This document shows positions 1 to 7,312 of a DNA stretch of 14,675 nucleotides, piece after piece. The notes under the pieces are model-generated. The model saw nothing but the letters and a program-made list of their open reading frames with translations, was not told the origin of the DNA and did no database searches. This DNA is from Bacteroidota bacterium. GTDB taxonomy: Bacteria; Bacteroidota; Bacteroidia; Chitinophagales; Chitinophagaceae. Every line of letters begins with the position of its first letter. Positions within the stretch are counted from its first letter, which is position 1. Where the stretch lies: positions 1 to 14,675 of the forward strand of contig JAFAFV010000133.1 of the NCBI GenBank assembly GCA_023423285.1. Reading direction: 5' to 3'. The position numbers and the translations under genes are program-made.

Positions 1-269
1 TTGGAGAGTTGTTGCTTAGTCCCATGGGATTGTCTCTTGTTTCAAAACTAAGCCCCGAGCGCATTACTTCTTTAATGATGGGCGGATGGTTCTTATCTAC
101 ATCAATAGGCAATAAACTTAGTGGTGTGCTTTCCAGCCAGTGGGATAAATATGATGACAAGGCCAGCTTTTTCTGGCTGAACTTCTTCCTGCTGTTTGCC
201 GCGGCTGTATTTCTGTTTATTATTTTAAAATGGCTTAACAGGGTGATGAAGTCAAAGGGGGTGCATTAA
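1..269 (+). CDS. POT-family proton-dependent peptide transporter, C-terminal end (5' truncated)
   Basis: This is the last ~89 residues of an inner-membrane symporter; the reading frame is already open at the window edge (codons from position 3). The visible part begins GELLLSPMGLSLVSKLSPER, which fits the conserved segment before the last helices of POT/PTR2 di- and tripeptide:H+ symporters. It continues with a helix carrying LMMGGWFLSTSIGNKLSG, also typical of the family, and then a final hydrophobic helix (WLNFFLLFAAAVFLFIILKW). The tail is short and basic. The gene converges on the leftward TPR gene with only 3 bp between the stop codons, and no terminator hairpin fits there. Family assignment is from motif recognition. 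The substrate-binding part lies outside the window, so specificity cannot be judged. Confidence 0.8.
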   Translation, partial: GELLLSPMGLSLVSKLSPERITSLMMGGWFLSTSIGNKLSGVLSSQWDKYDDKASFFWLNFFLLFAAAVFLFIILKWLNRVMKSKGVH

Positions 270-272
270 TTG

Positions 273-896
273 CTACCAGTCCTTACCGGCATTGCCGCCG
301 TATTGCCCTCTTCTTTCCGTGATCTTTTGCTGTGAGGCACGTTCTTTTTCCTCAAGCCTTTCCAGTTGCTGCCGGGCCTGGCTTTGGCTGATGTTTGATT
401 TTGAGGGTTGCTGAGATGGTTCCTTATTTTCTCCGCCACCACCGCCACCGCCAGATTGTTTTTTAAGCTCCATTAAGGCTTTTTGAAGGTTTTCCCGGGC
501 TTTGGTGTCGTGCCAGTTCAGGCGTAAAGCATTCTTATATGCTTCAATACTTTCTTCCAGTTTTTGCTGGCTGCTGTAAACCACGCCGGTGTTGTAATAA
601 GCTGCTGACCGTAGCATCATGTTGTTATTTGTATTGGCTGAAGATACCTGGGTGTAGGTTTTAATAGCTTCACTAAATTTTTTCTGGCGGTATTGGGCAT
701 TTCCTTTATTAAAAAGCGCCGTGTATTTATGCTCACTATTCACCGCTGCATCATAAGCTTTTTCAGCTTCAGCCATTTTGCCGGCGTGGTACAGGCGGTT
801 GCCATCCTTTATGCTTTGCGGGGCCAGGTCATCTCCTGTTTTGGAAGGTAATTGTAATAAAAATAATATTGTGATCAGCCATTTCATGTTAATCAT
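273..896 (-). CDS. TPR-repeat protein of the Bat (aerotolerance) type, BatC-like
   Basis: The protein has 207 residues. An N-terminal hydrophobic stretch (about residues 4-16) serves as a signal peptide or anchor. Three to four tetratricopeptide repeats follow (about 29-58, 59-88, 97-126, 131-145), with the typical GNAQY, AIKTY, YNTGVVY and AIEAY-like helix signatures. Next come a run of seven glycines (149-155) and a charged Gln/Glu/Lys/Arg tail ending in GKDW. A TPR protein with a low-complexity tail and terminal Lys-Asp-Trp fits BatC partners of vWA proteins in Bacteroidota. The ATG at 896 overlaps the stop of the upstream vWA gene by 8 bp, so the two are translationally coupled; a second ATG at 887 is equally possible. 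It probably scaffolds protein contacts at the membrane. Bat function in stress tolerance is known only loosely. Confidence 0.75.
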   Translation of the reverse strand: MINMKWLITILFLLQLPSKTGDDLAPQSIKDGNRLYHAGKMAEAEKAYDAAVNSEHKYTALFNKGNAQYRQKKFSEAIKTYTQVSSANTNNNMMLRSAAYYNTGVVYSSQQKLEESIEAYKNALRLNWHDTKARENLQKALMELKKQSGGGGGGGENKEPSQQPSKSNISQSQARQQLERLEEKERASQQKITERRGQYGGNAGKDW

Positions 897-1917
897 GTTT
901 AGCTACCTTGTAGCTGTTATTTCTTTCTGCGCCTTCGGGCAATATTTGTTCAATGAGTAAGGCCAGTAACATCAGCGCGGCAAAAACCCAGAAGTAATAA
1001 GTAAAGCTCATCAGGCTCATGTCGTTACTTACCTTTTTATCAATTTGCGCCAACTGATCGTTAATAGATTTGATAGCCTCCGTGGTGTTGCCCAGTGGCA
1101 CATACAATCCATTTGTATTAGAAGCAATTTGCTGCAACAACTTATCATTTAGTTTTGAAATAATAACCTGCCCGGTGGCATCATCTATTTTGTTTGTGCC
1201 TGTGGAATCATCAGGTATGTAAGTGCCCTGAGGCGAGCCGATGCCAACAGTGTTCAGCATCAAGCCTCTTTGTGCAAGTTCTTTTGAGAGTTCTATTGCT
1301 TTTTCATCATGGTCTTCGCCATCTGAAATTAAAATGACTGCTTTGTATTTTGTTTCCCTGTCGCCAAAGGCCCGCATACTTTGCTCCAGCGCATCTCCAA
1401 TTACAGTGCCTTTTATAGGAATAATATCGGGCGAAGCATCAGCTACAAACATATGCGCTGCGCTGTGGTCGCTGCTTATGGGCATTTGCACATAGGCTTT
1501 GCCGGCAAACCATACCAACCCAACGCGGTTCTGCTGCATGCTGTTGAGCATTTTTGAAATAAATTCTTTTGCGCGATCCAGCCTGCTGGGCGCCACATCC
1601 TGTGCAAGCATACTCTTGCTTAAGTCAAGCGCAAAAACCACGTCAATACCTTCGCGCCTGATGCCATCATTGCCGCCGGGCTTACGAAGGCTCATTGCCG
1701 CCAGCACTCCAAATGCAAAGGCAAGCGTCAGCATAAAAAATTTTAGATTGAACCTGCGCGGTGAGTAGCGCAGCAGCATGGCTTTTACAATACCCGGCTC
1801 TCCTATTTTACGGGCCGTTCTGCGTTTCCATTTTTTTACCGACCAGAAAAGTAGGATGAAAACCAGCAGCCCGGCAAAGAGCCATACAAAATTGATATAT
1901 TGAAACTGAAAGTTCAA
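889..1917 (-). CDS. Bat-type vWA-domain membrane protein (BatA/BatB-like)
   Basis: With the TTG start at 1917 the protein has 342 residues. Two membrane segments (about 10-25 and 60-77) precede a von Willebrand A domain, and a third hydrophobic helix lies close to the C-terminus. The MIDAS metal site is complete: DLSKS (D98, S100, S102), Thr171 in KGTVIG, and Asp199 in SDGEDH. The RVGLVWFAGKAYVQMP segment is typical of BatA/BatB. The open frame runs back to a TTG at 1968, but a promoter with both boxes (-7 at 1941-1948) lies inside that extension. The TTG at 1917, beginning NFQFQYINF, is therefore the better start; the frame has no usable ATG before the second membrane segment. The TPR gene follows with an 8-bp overlap. 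Only one vWA gene is present here, whereas canonical bat operons carry two. Confidence 0.8.
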   Translation of the reverse strand: MNFQFQYINFVWLFAGLLVFILLFWSVKKWKRRTARKIGEPGIVKAMLLRYSPRRFNLKFFMLTLAFAFGVLAAMSLRKPGGNDGIRREGIDVVFALDLSKSMLAQDVAPSRLDRAKEFISKMLNSMQQNRVGLVWFAGKAYVQMPISSDHSAAHMFVADASPDIIPIKGTVIGDALEQSMRAFGDRETKYKAVILISDGEDHDEKAIELSKELAQRGLMLNTVGIGSPQGTYIPDDSTGTNKIDDATGQVIISKLNDKLLQQIASNTNGLYVPLGNTTEAIKSINDQLAQIDKKVSNDMSLMSFTYYFWVFAALMLLALLIEQILPEGAERNNSYKVAKHD

Positions 1918-1940
1918 GCTGAAAATTTGTTTGGTTACAG

Positions 1941-1969
1941 CAAAAGTAATGCCTGCGGGACGCTGCAAA
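1941..1969 (-). promoter_or_regulatory. Bacteroidota-type promoter of the vWA-TPR operon
   Basis: Read leftward, TTTG (1966-1969) is followed after 17 nt by TACTTTTG (1941-1948). This is a perfect match to the TTG-N17-23-TAnnTTTG consensus of Bacteroidota. It sits between the beta-lactamase stop and the vWA gene, about 23 nt before the TTG at 1917. It implies that vWA-TPR is transcribed on its own and argues against the TTG start at 1968. It is the only promoter in the window where I see both boxes at correct spacing. Confidence 0.7.
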
Positions 1970-1998
1970 TCTCAGTATGAAGTTAAAACTGCTTTGCT

Positions 1999-2910
1999 TT
2001 ACATCTTTCCTTCAAAAAAGCCTAATTGCTTTAAAATGTCTTTCAGCATTTTTAAACGTACGGTGCTCATGTCGTAATTTTTATCTGCAGATTCAACGTT
2101 TAAAACAAAGAAGTAAGGATGATTGTTTTCTTCAATCCAACCCACCACCCAGCCCAGAGCGTGCGCATTCTGCGTGGTAGCCCAGCCTGTTTTATAACCC
2201 AGCCTGTAATTGGCATTGCTTTCCATCAGCATAGCCTGTTTCACTTTTTCCTGGTATAGCCTAAAAAACGGGAGTTCATTAAAATATATCTTTTTTATTA
2301 GGCCCAGGTTTTCATCAGGTGTAACTTTTACTGTATTGTCAAGCCAGAAAGTATCTATTGCCGATCGTATTTTAAAGAGCGTGTCTTTTTTGCCGGAGCC
2401 ATAATGCAAACTATCCAGCCAAAATTGCATGGTGTCTTTGCCTATGCGGCGCGCCACCTCCTGGTAATAAGGCACTCCAGAGGCTCTGAATGCTTCCTGC
2501 ATGTTCAAATCTTTGTTCCAGTCAGGTATAGGGCGCTGCACGCCATCCCAGGGTATGACCATAGTGTCGCTAATAATTTTGCCGGTTTGCAGGCCGATGA
2601 GCGAGTTTACAATTTTAAACGTGGAGGCTGGAAGGTAAGCGCTGTCGCGGTAGCGTGGCAGGTTATAAACGGTGAACACGCCGGTGCCGTTATCCAGTAA
2701 AGCAAATGTTCCGGTGAGGTTATTTTCAACGAAATACTTCTTAAGGCTGTTGTCTTGCTTCACGTTGTTTTGAGTGCAGGACGTAAACAATAAAACAGAT
2801 AAAAAAAGCCAGATAGTAATACTGTTGCTGAAGTGTGCGACGCAACGATGCTGAACAGCATTTCCGGCGATGGTTACAATATTATTGCTAAAACTTTTAT
2901 GCGGGTTCAT
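1999..2910 (-). CDS. Class D (OXA-type) serine beta-lactamase, lipoprotein
   Basis: This is a 303-residue class D penicillin-recognising enzyme predicted to open the beta-lactam ring. The motifs appear in the right order: active-site STFK (Ser96, Lys99, the carbamylated lysine), SxV as SGV (144-146), the YGN position occupied by YGS (170-172), FWLD with the tryptophan that covers the lysine (189), and KTG (240-242) followed by WA and GWVVGWIE. A hydrophobic segment ending LFTSC (Cys45) is a lipoprotein signal, so the enzyme should be membrane anchored on the periplasmic side. The ATG at 2910 is the only start seen before the signal. It leaves an unusually long ~30-residue leader, part of which is encoded by a palindromic element (2825-2860). 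It could instead be a penicillin-binding sensor domain (BlaR/MecR type), but the short lipoprotein form argues for an enzyme. Confidence 0.85.
   Translation of the reverse strand: MNPHKSFSNNIVTIAGNAVQHRCVAHFSNSITIWLFLSVLLFTSCTQNNVKQDNSLKKYFVENNLTGTFALLDNGTGVFTVYNLPRYRDSAYLPASTFKIVNSLIGLQTGKIISDTMVIPWDGVQRPIPDWNKDLNMQEAFRASGVPYYQEVARRIGKDTMQFWLDSLHYGSGKKDTLFKIRSAIDTFWLDNTVKVTPDENLGLIKKIYFNELPFFRLYQEKVKQAMLMESNANYRLGYKTGWATTQNAHALGWVVGWIEENNHPYFFVLNVESADKNYDMSTVRLKMLKDILKQLGFFEGKM
2825..2860. repeat. Palindromic element inside the beta-lactamase leader
   Basis: This 36-bp stretch consists of two back-to-back small palindromes: TGCGACGCA (2836-2844) and TGCTGAACAGCA (2849-2860). A third copy of TGCTGAA opens the element at 2826. 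It encodes residues 17-29, directly before the hydrophobic signal segment. The arrangement looks like a small dispersed palindromic repeat that landed in the gene's 5' end. I see no second copy in the window. Confidence 0.4.
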
Positions 2911-2935
2911 AAAAACATTTTCAGTTGATGCGTTG

Positions 2936-2943
2936 CAAAAATA
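2936..2943 (-). promoter_or_regulatory. -7 box for the beta-lactamase gene
   Basis: Read leftward, TATTTTTG matches TAnnTTTG exactly and lies 26 bp before the ATG at 2910. No TTG is found 17-23 bp upstream, so only the -7 half is supported. Confidence 0.45.
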
Positions 2944-3079
2944 GGGGGTTTCGAATTTGGCGCGTTTACAGGGTTAATAAAGTAATTTAATGAGCCAAAG
3001 AGTTCTGTAACCTTTCAATAGATGCAGAACGCTAAAATGAAAATTATAATGGCGTGGGATTTGAATAGGTATTTCTGGA

Positions 3080-3652
3080 ATGCAGACATCTATCCTACAT
3101 AGTCACGACCCGCTGAATGATTACAGGCTGATCGTTGATACGCCGCCAGCCATTCATAAAAAGATTACGGCTATAAAATCGGATCTTGATCAGGATTATA
3201 AAGGAATGGTGATTGCAGGCGGCAATCCATTTATTTACCTGGCCACTTTTTCGCTGCACGAAAGCAGTGAGCAGCAAATTGCAGATGCACTGAATTTTGT
3301 CGCGATCGGATTTATGCCGTTTAAATTGCACCTGAAAAACTTTGGACAAATTGATAACAGAGAGATATACATCGGTGTTGAAGAAGCAGAAACGCTGCAA
3401 TACCTTGTGAGTAAGGTAAAAACTGTCACACATACTTTACCAGGCATACGGTTTAACGAATTGCCCAGAATTACACTGGCTCAACGCCTGTACCTGTGGC
3501 AGTTTGAAAAAAGCTGGCCAGCATTTGAACAGAGAAGTTTTACCGCTACATTTTTGGCAGACCAGATGCTGCTGATAAAACGGATGGACGGCTTTAGAAA
3601 CTGGCAGGTGCTGAAGCATATGGAATTTCAAAATCAATTTACAGCTATCTGA
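3080..3652 (+). CDS. 2H/LigT-superfamily protein lacking both catalytic histidines
   Basis: This 190-residue soluble protein has the two-lobed layout of the 2'-5' RNA ligase/cyclic phosphodiesterase (2H) superfamily. It has an N-terminal DYRLIVDTPPAIHKKI strand-helix and two strands where HxT motifs belong. The first reads PFIYLATFSL (residues 50-59) where active members have P-H-I-T-L, and the second reads PRITLAQRL (129-137) where they have P-H-I-T-L. Both histidines are replaced, by Phe51 and Arg130. Helix-strand spacing and the MPFKLHLKNFG segment are otherwise preserved. The ATG at 3080 is the natural start and the length is normal. It is monocistronic, and its end overlaps the converging pgl gene by 8 bp. 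The family call comes from fold-level motifs only. If right, it may bind RNA or nucleotides without cutting them. Confidence 0.6.
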   Translation: MQTSILHSHDPLNDYRLIVDTPPAIHKKITAIKSDLDQDYKGMVIAGGNPFIYLATFSLHESSEQQIADALNFVAIGFMPFKLHLKNFGQIDNREIYIGVEEAETLQYLVSKVKTVTHTLPGIRFNELPRITLAQRLYLWQFEKSWPAFEQRSFTATFLADQMLLIKRMDGFRNWQVLKHMEFQNQFTAI

Positions 3653-4394
3653 ATATTCCGCCGGCTGCTGCTTCATCAAGCATCCATACAGCAGTGCCTT
3701 TAGCAGGGTTCACGTTTTGAATGGGATAGGAGGTTTTAAGGGCACGCCCTGAAAAAATTTTCTTAATTACAGGCGCTTTGTTATCTCCGGCAATTAAATA
3801 CATGATCTCCTTACTTTTATTGATGAGTGGGTAAGTAAAACTGATGCGCCAGGTTTGCTTGTCTTTCAGCCTCACTTCTTTTATTAGCTTTTTATGTTCC
3901 TGTAAAATACCCGTGCCAGGGAAAAGCGAGGCCGTATGGCCATCATCACCCATGCCTAAAAGCGTAAGATCGAAAGAGTGGCTGCGCCCCAGGGCATTTT
4001 TGATGGTGGCTTCGTATTGCTGTGCACAAATTTGCGGCTGGCCCTGTGTGGGAATGGGAAAAATATTTTTACCTGGAATTTTGACGCGATCCAGCAGAGC
4101 TTCTTTGGTCATTTTATAATTGCTTTGCCCGTGCGTATGAGGTACAAAACGTTCATCACCCCAAAACAGCAATGTTTTTTTCCAGTTGATATTGCGGCTG
4201 AACGTGGTTAAGGAAAGTATTTCATAAAGGCGTTTTGGCGTGCTGCCACCGGAAAGCGCAACGGTGAAAAGGCCTTTTTTGGCAATGTTTTCGTTGCAAA
4301 GTTTTACAAAATAATGCGCAGCGGCAAAGCTTAGCGCTTCAGTATCTTTCCAGATGAGCTGTATGTTGTTATTTTTTTCGTTTACCGGCTTCAT
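3645..4394 (-). CDS. pgl: 6-phosphogluconolactonase
   Basis: This enzyme hydrolyses 6-phosphogluconolactone to 6-phosphogluconate, the second step of the oxidative pentose phosphate pathway, in the cytosol. The 249-residue form (ATG at 4394) fits the usual 230-250 residues. Hallmarks are ALSGGSTPKRLYE (46-58), FWGDERFVP (77-85), SNY (91-93) and GMGDDGHTASLFPG (147-160), which together form the sugar-phosphate site of the DevB/glucosamine-6-phosphate isomerase-like fold. The frame also contains an ATG at 4436, but that would add 14 residues deep inside zwf. The chosen start overlaps the zwf stop by 26 bp, so the genes are co-transcribed and probably translationally coupled. No gnd gene is next to the pair. 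Confidence 0.93.
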   Translation of the reverse strand: MKPVNEKNNNIQLIWKDTEALSFAAAHYFVKLCNENIAKKGLFTVALSGGSTPKRLYEILSLTTFSRNINWKKTLLFWGDERFVPHTHGQSNYKMTKEALLDRVKIPGKNIFPIPTQGQPQICAQQYEATIKNALGRSHSFDLTLLGMGDDGHTASLFPGTGILQEHKKLIKEVRLKDKQTWRISFTYPLINKSKEIMYLIAGDNKAPVIKKIFSGRALKTSYPIQNVNPAKGTAVWMLDEAAAGGIFR

Positions 4395-5892
4395 GGCAAA
4401 TAGAAATTTTATCGGTAGGTAATAATATCCATTCAAATCCTGATTTTTGGATCAGTTTGTCAGCAGCTTTTGGTCCCCAGGTGCCTGCGGCATATTTCTG
4501 CATACCTGTTTTTGATTTGTTCCACTTGTTGAGTATGGGCATTACAATTTTCCAGGCAGCTTCCACCTGGTCTGCCCGCATAAACTGCGTGGCATCGCCT
4601 TCGAGTACATCAAGCAAAAGGGTTTCGTAAGCTTCGGGCGATTGTTCGGTAAAGGAAGTGCGATAAGTAAAGTCCATTTCCACCGGTTTTAAGTGCATGC
4701 GCATGCCCGGTACTTTTGCTTCAAAAAGCAGGACGATTTCTTGCTGTGGTTGTATGCTGATGATGAGTCTGTTGGGCGTTATATCATCTGCAAATATCTT
4801 ATGAGGTGTATCTCTGAACTGGATTACAATGATGGAGGATTGTTCGGTAAGTGACTTACCCGTTCGTAAAAAGAAAGGAACATCCTTCCACCGCGCGTTG
4901 TCAACAAATAACTTTAAAGCTGCATAAGTTTCGGTATAAGAGTTGCGCGCCACATTTGTTTCGTCAGTATAACCTTGTTGCAGTTCACCGTTTATTTCCC
5001 CTTCAGTGTATTGAGCTCTTACTACATCTGTATTTACCTTTGCGGCGGTTAATGCGCGCACGCTGCTCAGCACTTTTACTTTTTCATCACGCACATATTC
5101 TGCTTCATATTTTACAGGGCATTCCATGCCAATAATGGTAAGCAGCTGCATCAGATGGTTTTGTATCATATCGCGTAGGGCGCCGCTTTTATCGTAATAG
5201 CTGCCGCGGGTACCCACGCTAACCTGCTCTGCCACGGTAATTTGCACATGATCAATAAACTGGCGGTTCCACAGTGGTTCAAAAATATGGTTGGCAAACC
5301 TGAAAGCCATAATATTCTGAACTACTTCTTTACCCAGGTAATGATCTATACGGTAAATTTGTGTTTCTTTAAAAGCTGATCCCAATAATTTATTAAGTGC
5401 TTTTGCTGATGCCAGGTCAGTGCCAAAAGGTTTTTCAACAACGATCCTGTCTTTGGTTTCATCATCTGCCATTTTATTTTTGGCAATGCCTTTCGAAACC
5501 GTTTCGATAAAACCAGGTGATATGGCATAATAAAACAAACGAATGGCGCGGGCACCCCAGGCGGCGTCGTTGGCTTCAATGGCTTCCTTCAGCCGTGGAA
5601 AAGTATCCGGTACCTTAAAGTCTCCTTGAAAATAATTCAGCTTGTCTTTAAACTTCATCCATTGTTTTTTATTGATTCTGCCGCTTCTCGAAAAGGTGTT
5701 AATGCCTTCGAGCATGTGCTTATCGTATGCGGCATCTGGCAGGCCGTGATAGTCCATTGCGAAGATTGTAAACTCTTCCGGCATGTACCCATTAATGTAC
5801 AAATTGTAAAAAGCAGGAATGAGTTTGCGCCACGACAGGTCGCCAAAACCGCCAAAAATGATAATGTTTGCAGCATTTTTTTCAGAAATCAT
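4369..5892 (-). CDS. zwf: Glucose-6-phosphate 1-dehydrogenase
   Basis: This enzyme oxidises glucose 6-phosphate to 6-phosphogluconolactone with reduction of NAD(P)+, the entry step of the oxidative pentose phosphate pathway. At 507 residues it has family length. The N-terminal dinucleotide-binding motif is GGFGDLSWRKL (14-24), followed by VVEKPFG (151-157) and the active-site signature RIDHYLGKE (181-189). A second conserved histidine lies in IQNHLMQ (246). The ATG at 5892 begins MISEKNAANIIIFGG, just ahead of the first strand; an ATG at 5910 and a TTG at 5919 would add 6-9 residues. The stretch after the second strand reads FAMDYHG, where NADP-preferring enzymes carry a V-G-R type turn, so the usual 2'-phosphate-binding arginine is not evident. 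It is first gene of an operon with pgl. Confidence 0.93.
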   Translation of the reverse strand: MISEKNAANIIIFGGFGDLSWRKLIPAFYNLYINGYMPEEFTIFAMDYHGLPDAAYDKHMLEGINTFSRSGRINKKQWMKFKDKLNYFQGDFKVPDTFPRLKEAIEANDAAWGARAIRLFYYAISPGFIETVSKGIAKNKMADDETKDRIVVEKPFGTDLASAKALNKLLGSAFKETQIYRIDHYLGKEVVQNIMAFRFANHIFEPLWNRQFIDHVQITVAEQVSVGTRGSYYDKSGALRDMIQNHLMQLLTIIGMECPVKYEAEYVRDEKVKVLSSVRALTAAKVNTDVVRAQYTEGEINGELQQGYTDETNVARNSYTETYAALKLFVDNARWKDVPFFLRTGKSLTEQSSIIVIQFRDTPHKIFADDITPNRLIISIQPQQEIVLLFEAKVPGMRMHLKPVEMDFTYRTSFTEQSPEAYETLLLDVLEGDATQFMRADQVEAAWKIVMPILNKWNKSKTGMQKYAAGTWGPKAADKLIQKSGFEWILLPTDKISICHEAGKRKK

Positions 5893-5922
5893 GTATAATA
5901 GTTTTAGCATCAGTTGCAAAGT

Positions 5923-5930
5923 AATTTTGA
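5923..5930 (-). promoter_or_regulatory. Possible -7 box for zwf-pgl
   Basis: Read leftward, the sequence before zwf contains TTACTTTGCAAC. It has one mismatch to the TAnnTTTG box and lies about 30 bp before the ATG at 5892. No -33 element is clear, so this is weak support. Confidence 0.25.
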
Positions 5931-6124
5931 ACCATTGCTATTGAATGAAAACTGCGATGTGAGGTTGATGCTTAAAGATAGAGAGCTTTAACAAAATCAT
6001 AAAATATTTCATTGCCTGTACAATTTTTAGCGTGAACGGTCGTTTTACGAGTGATTTCGTTACTTTTATCACAGGAACGGCTTTATTTACGAATTATTTT
6101 ACTAAGAAAAGATCAGCATTAGAA

Positions 6125-7207
6125 ATGTTTAGCACAAAAACATTAATGATTTTGGCTTTATTGTCCATTGTTGTTTATTCCTGTACACCGTCTCAACCCG
6201 CGCGTACCAACGTGTTAGTAAAAACTCCACCTCAACAGCAGCAAAAACCTGTAGTTAAAGCGCCTTCAACCAAACATCCCAATCAAACCGTATTTACAAA
6301 ACCCGGTCAAATTACCAAACAGCGTGAAGAAGAAAAGGCAACTTCTGCCCCGCAAAAAACCACTCCGCCACCACAGCCAGTATATACGCCGCCTGCAACA
6401 GGTGCAGCCCGCCCTGTTTACCGAAGCCGCGCTTATTATAAGCATATTACAGATAGTATTCAGCAGGTGTCAGCAAGGCCTGTGTATCGCAGAATGATGG
6501 ACTCGTTATTGAATGTTATGTCGGTGGTGAAAAATCCAAAAAACCCGGCAGTAAACGCCAGCGAATGGAATACCACGGTTAATTTTAACGTACGCAAGCC
6601 CAACTTTGTGGTTTTGCACCATACGGCGCAAACAAGCGCTGAGCAAACGCTTTTCACATTCTCCATCAGCAGAACCAGCGTGAGCGCGCACTATGTTGTT
6701 GGACGTGATGGCGTGGTGCACCAAATGCTGAATGATTATATGCGGGCCTGGCATGCCGGAAATGGTAAATGGGGAAATATTACAGACATGAACTCGAGCA
6801 GCCTGGGTATTGAGATTGATAATAATGGCGATGAGCCCTTCAGCGATGTGCAAATTAATGCCCTTATAAAACTGTTGGCATTTTTAAAAAAGGAATACGG
6901 CATTCCGCAGGCAAATTTTATAGCCCACTCCGATATTGCACCTACACGTAAAAACGACCCCAGTAAATTTTTTCCATGGAAAACACTGGCAGATGCCGGC
7001 TTTGGTTACTGGTACGATGCTTACAACCTGATTACCCCTCCGGCCGACTTTAACGCGCTGCTTGCGCTGCGGGTAATAGGTTTTGATATCAGCAATCAAT
7101 CTGCTGCCATCAAAGCTTTCAAACTACATTATATACAAACCGATTTATCGCCCACGCTTACCGAATACGATAAGAAAGTACTGTACAATGTTTACAGGAA
7201 TTATTAA
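6125..7207 (+). CDS. AmiD-like N-acetylmuramoyl-L-alanine amidase, lipoprotein
   Basis: This zinc amidase cleaves the bond between N-acetylmuramic acid and the peptide stem in peptidoglycan or its fragments. The ATG at 6125 gives 360 residues and a clean lipoprotein signal ending VVYSC (Cys20). A start at GTG 6032 would put 31 odd residues before it, so I reject it. A Pro/Gln/Thr-rich linker spans about 21-110. The Amidase_2 domain then shows VVLHHTAQ (zinc His165), SAHYVVGRDG, RAWHAGNGKW, SLGIEIDN (Glu230) and AHSDIAPTRKNDPSKFFPW (His268, Lys276, Asp278). The C-terminal ~60 residues, with ALRVIGFDI, AIKAFKLHY and a YDKKVLYNVY helix, resemble the peptidoglycan-binding tail of AmiD. It is monocistronic and probably works in cell-wall recycling at the outer membrane. 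Confidence 0.88.
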   Translation: MFSTKTLMILALLSIVVYSCTPSQPARTNVLVKTPPQQQQKPVVKAPSTKHPNQTVFTKPGQITKQREEEKATSAPQKTTPPPQPVYTPPATGAARPVYRSRAYYKHITDSIQQVSARPVYRRMMDSLLNVMSVVKNPKNPAVNASEWNTTVNFNVRKPNFVVLHHTAQTSAEQTLFTFSISRTSVSAHYVVGRDGVVHQMLNDYMRAWHAGNGKWGNITDMNSSSLGIEIDNNGDEPFSDVQINALIKLLAFLKKEYGIPQANFIAHSDIAPTRKNDPSKFFPWKTLADAGFGYWYDAYNLITPPADFNALLALRVIGFDISNQSAAIKAFKLHYIQTDLSPTLTEYDKKVLYNVYRNY

Positions 7208-7227
7208 CCTATCTTTCCGCAAAAACA

Positions 7228-7281
7228 TTTGCCTGTAAAGGATTCTGCGTAGCAAGCCATCTTCGTATTTTACCTGCAAAG
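7228..7281. repeat. Two near-identical 13-bp direct repeats upstream of the glucosidase gene
   Basis: TTTGCCTGTAAAG (7228-7240) and TTTACCTGCAAAG (7269-7281) agree at 11 of 13 positions and start 41 bp apart, about four helical turns. The second copy ends 3 bp before the -7 box of the GH63 gene. The position suits a paired operator, but no regulator is identified. Confidence 0.3.
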
Positions 7282-7284
7282 CAC

Positions 7285-7292
7285 TACTTTTG
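7285..7292 (+). promoter_or_regulatory. -7 box for the GH63 glucosidase gene
   Basis: TACTTTTG is an exact TAnnTTTG match 20 bp before the ATG at 7313. The best -33 candidate is TTCG at 7262-7265, which is weak. Confidence 0.55.
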
Positions 7293-7312
7293 AAACAACT
7301 GAGATTATTTAA

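Noticed and set aside
1918..1968. Start of the vWA protein at TTG 1968
   Set aside because: The extension contains the promoter's -7 box and adds 17 residues unlike the family's N-terminus.
3095..3433. 112-codon leftward open frame opposite the 2H-like gene
   Set aside because: It is the antisense shadow of the real gene, with no domain and no promoter or overlap logic.
6032..6124. Start of the amidase at GTG 6032
   Set aside because: It would place 31 residues before a clean lipoprotein signal that begins at ATG 6125.
6506..6853. 115-codon leftward open frame opposite the amidase
   Set aside because: It lies entirely opposite the conserved zinc-amidase domain, so it is a shadow frame.
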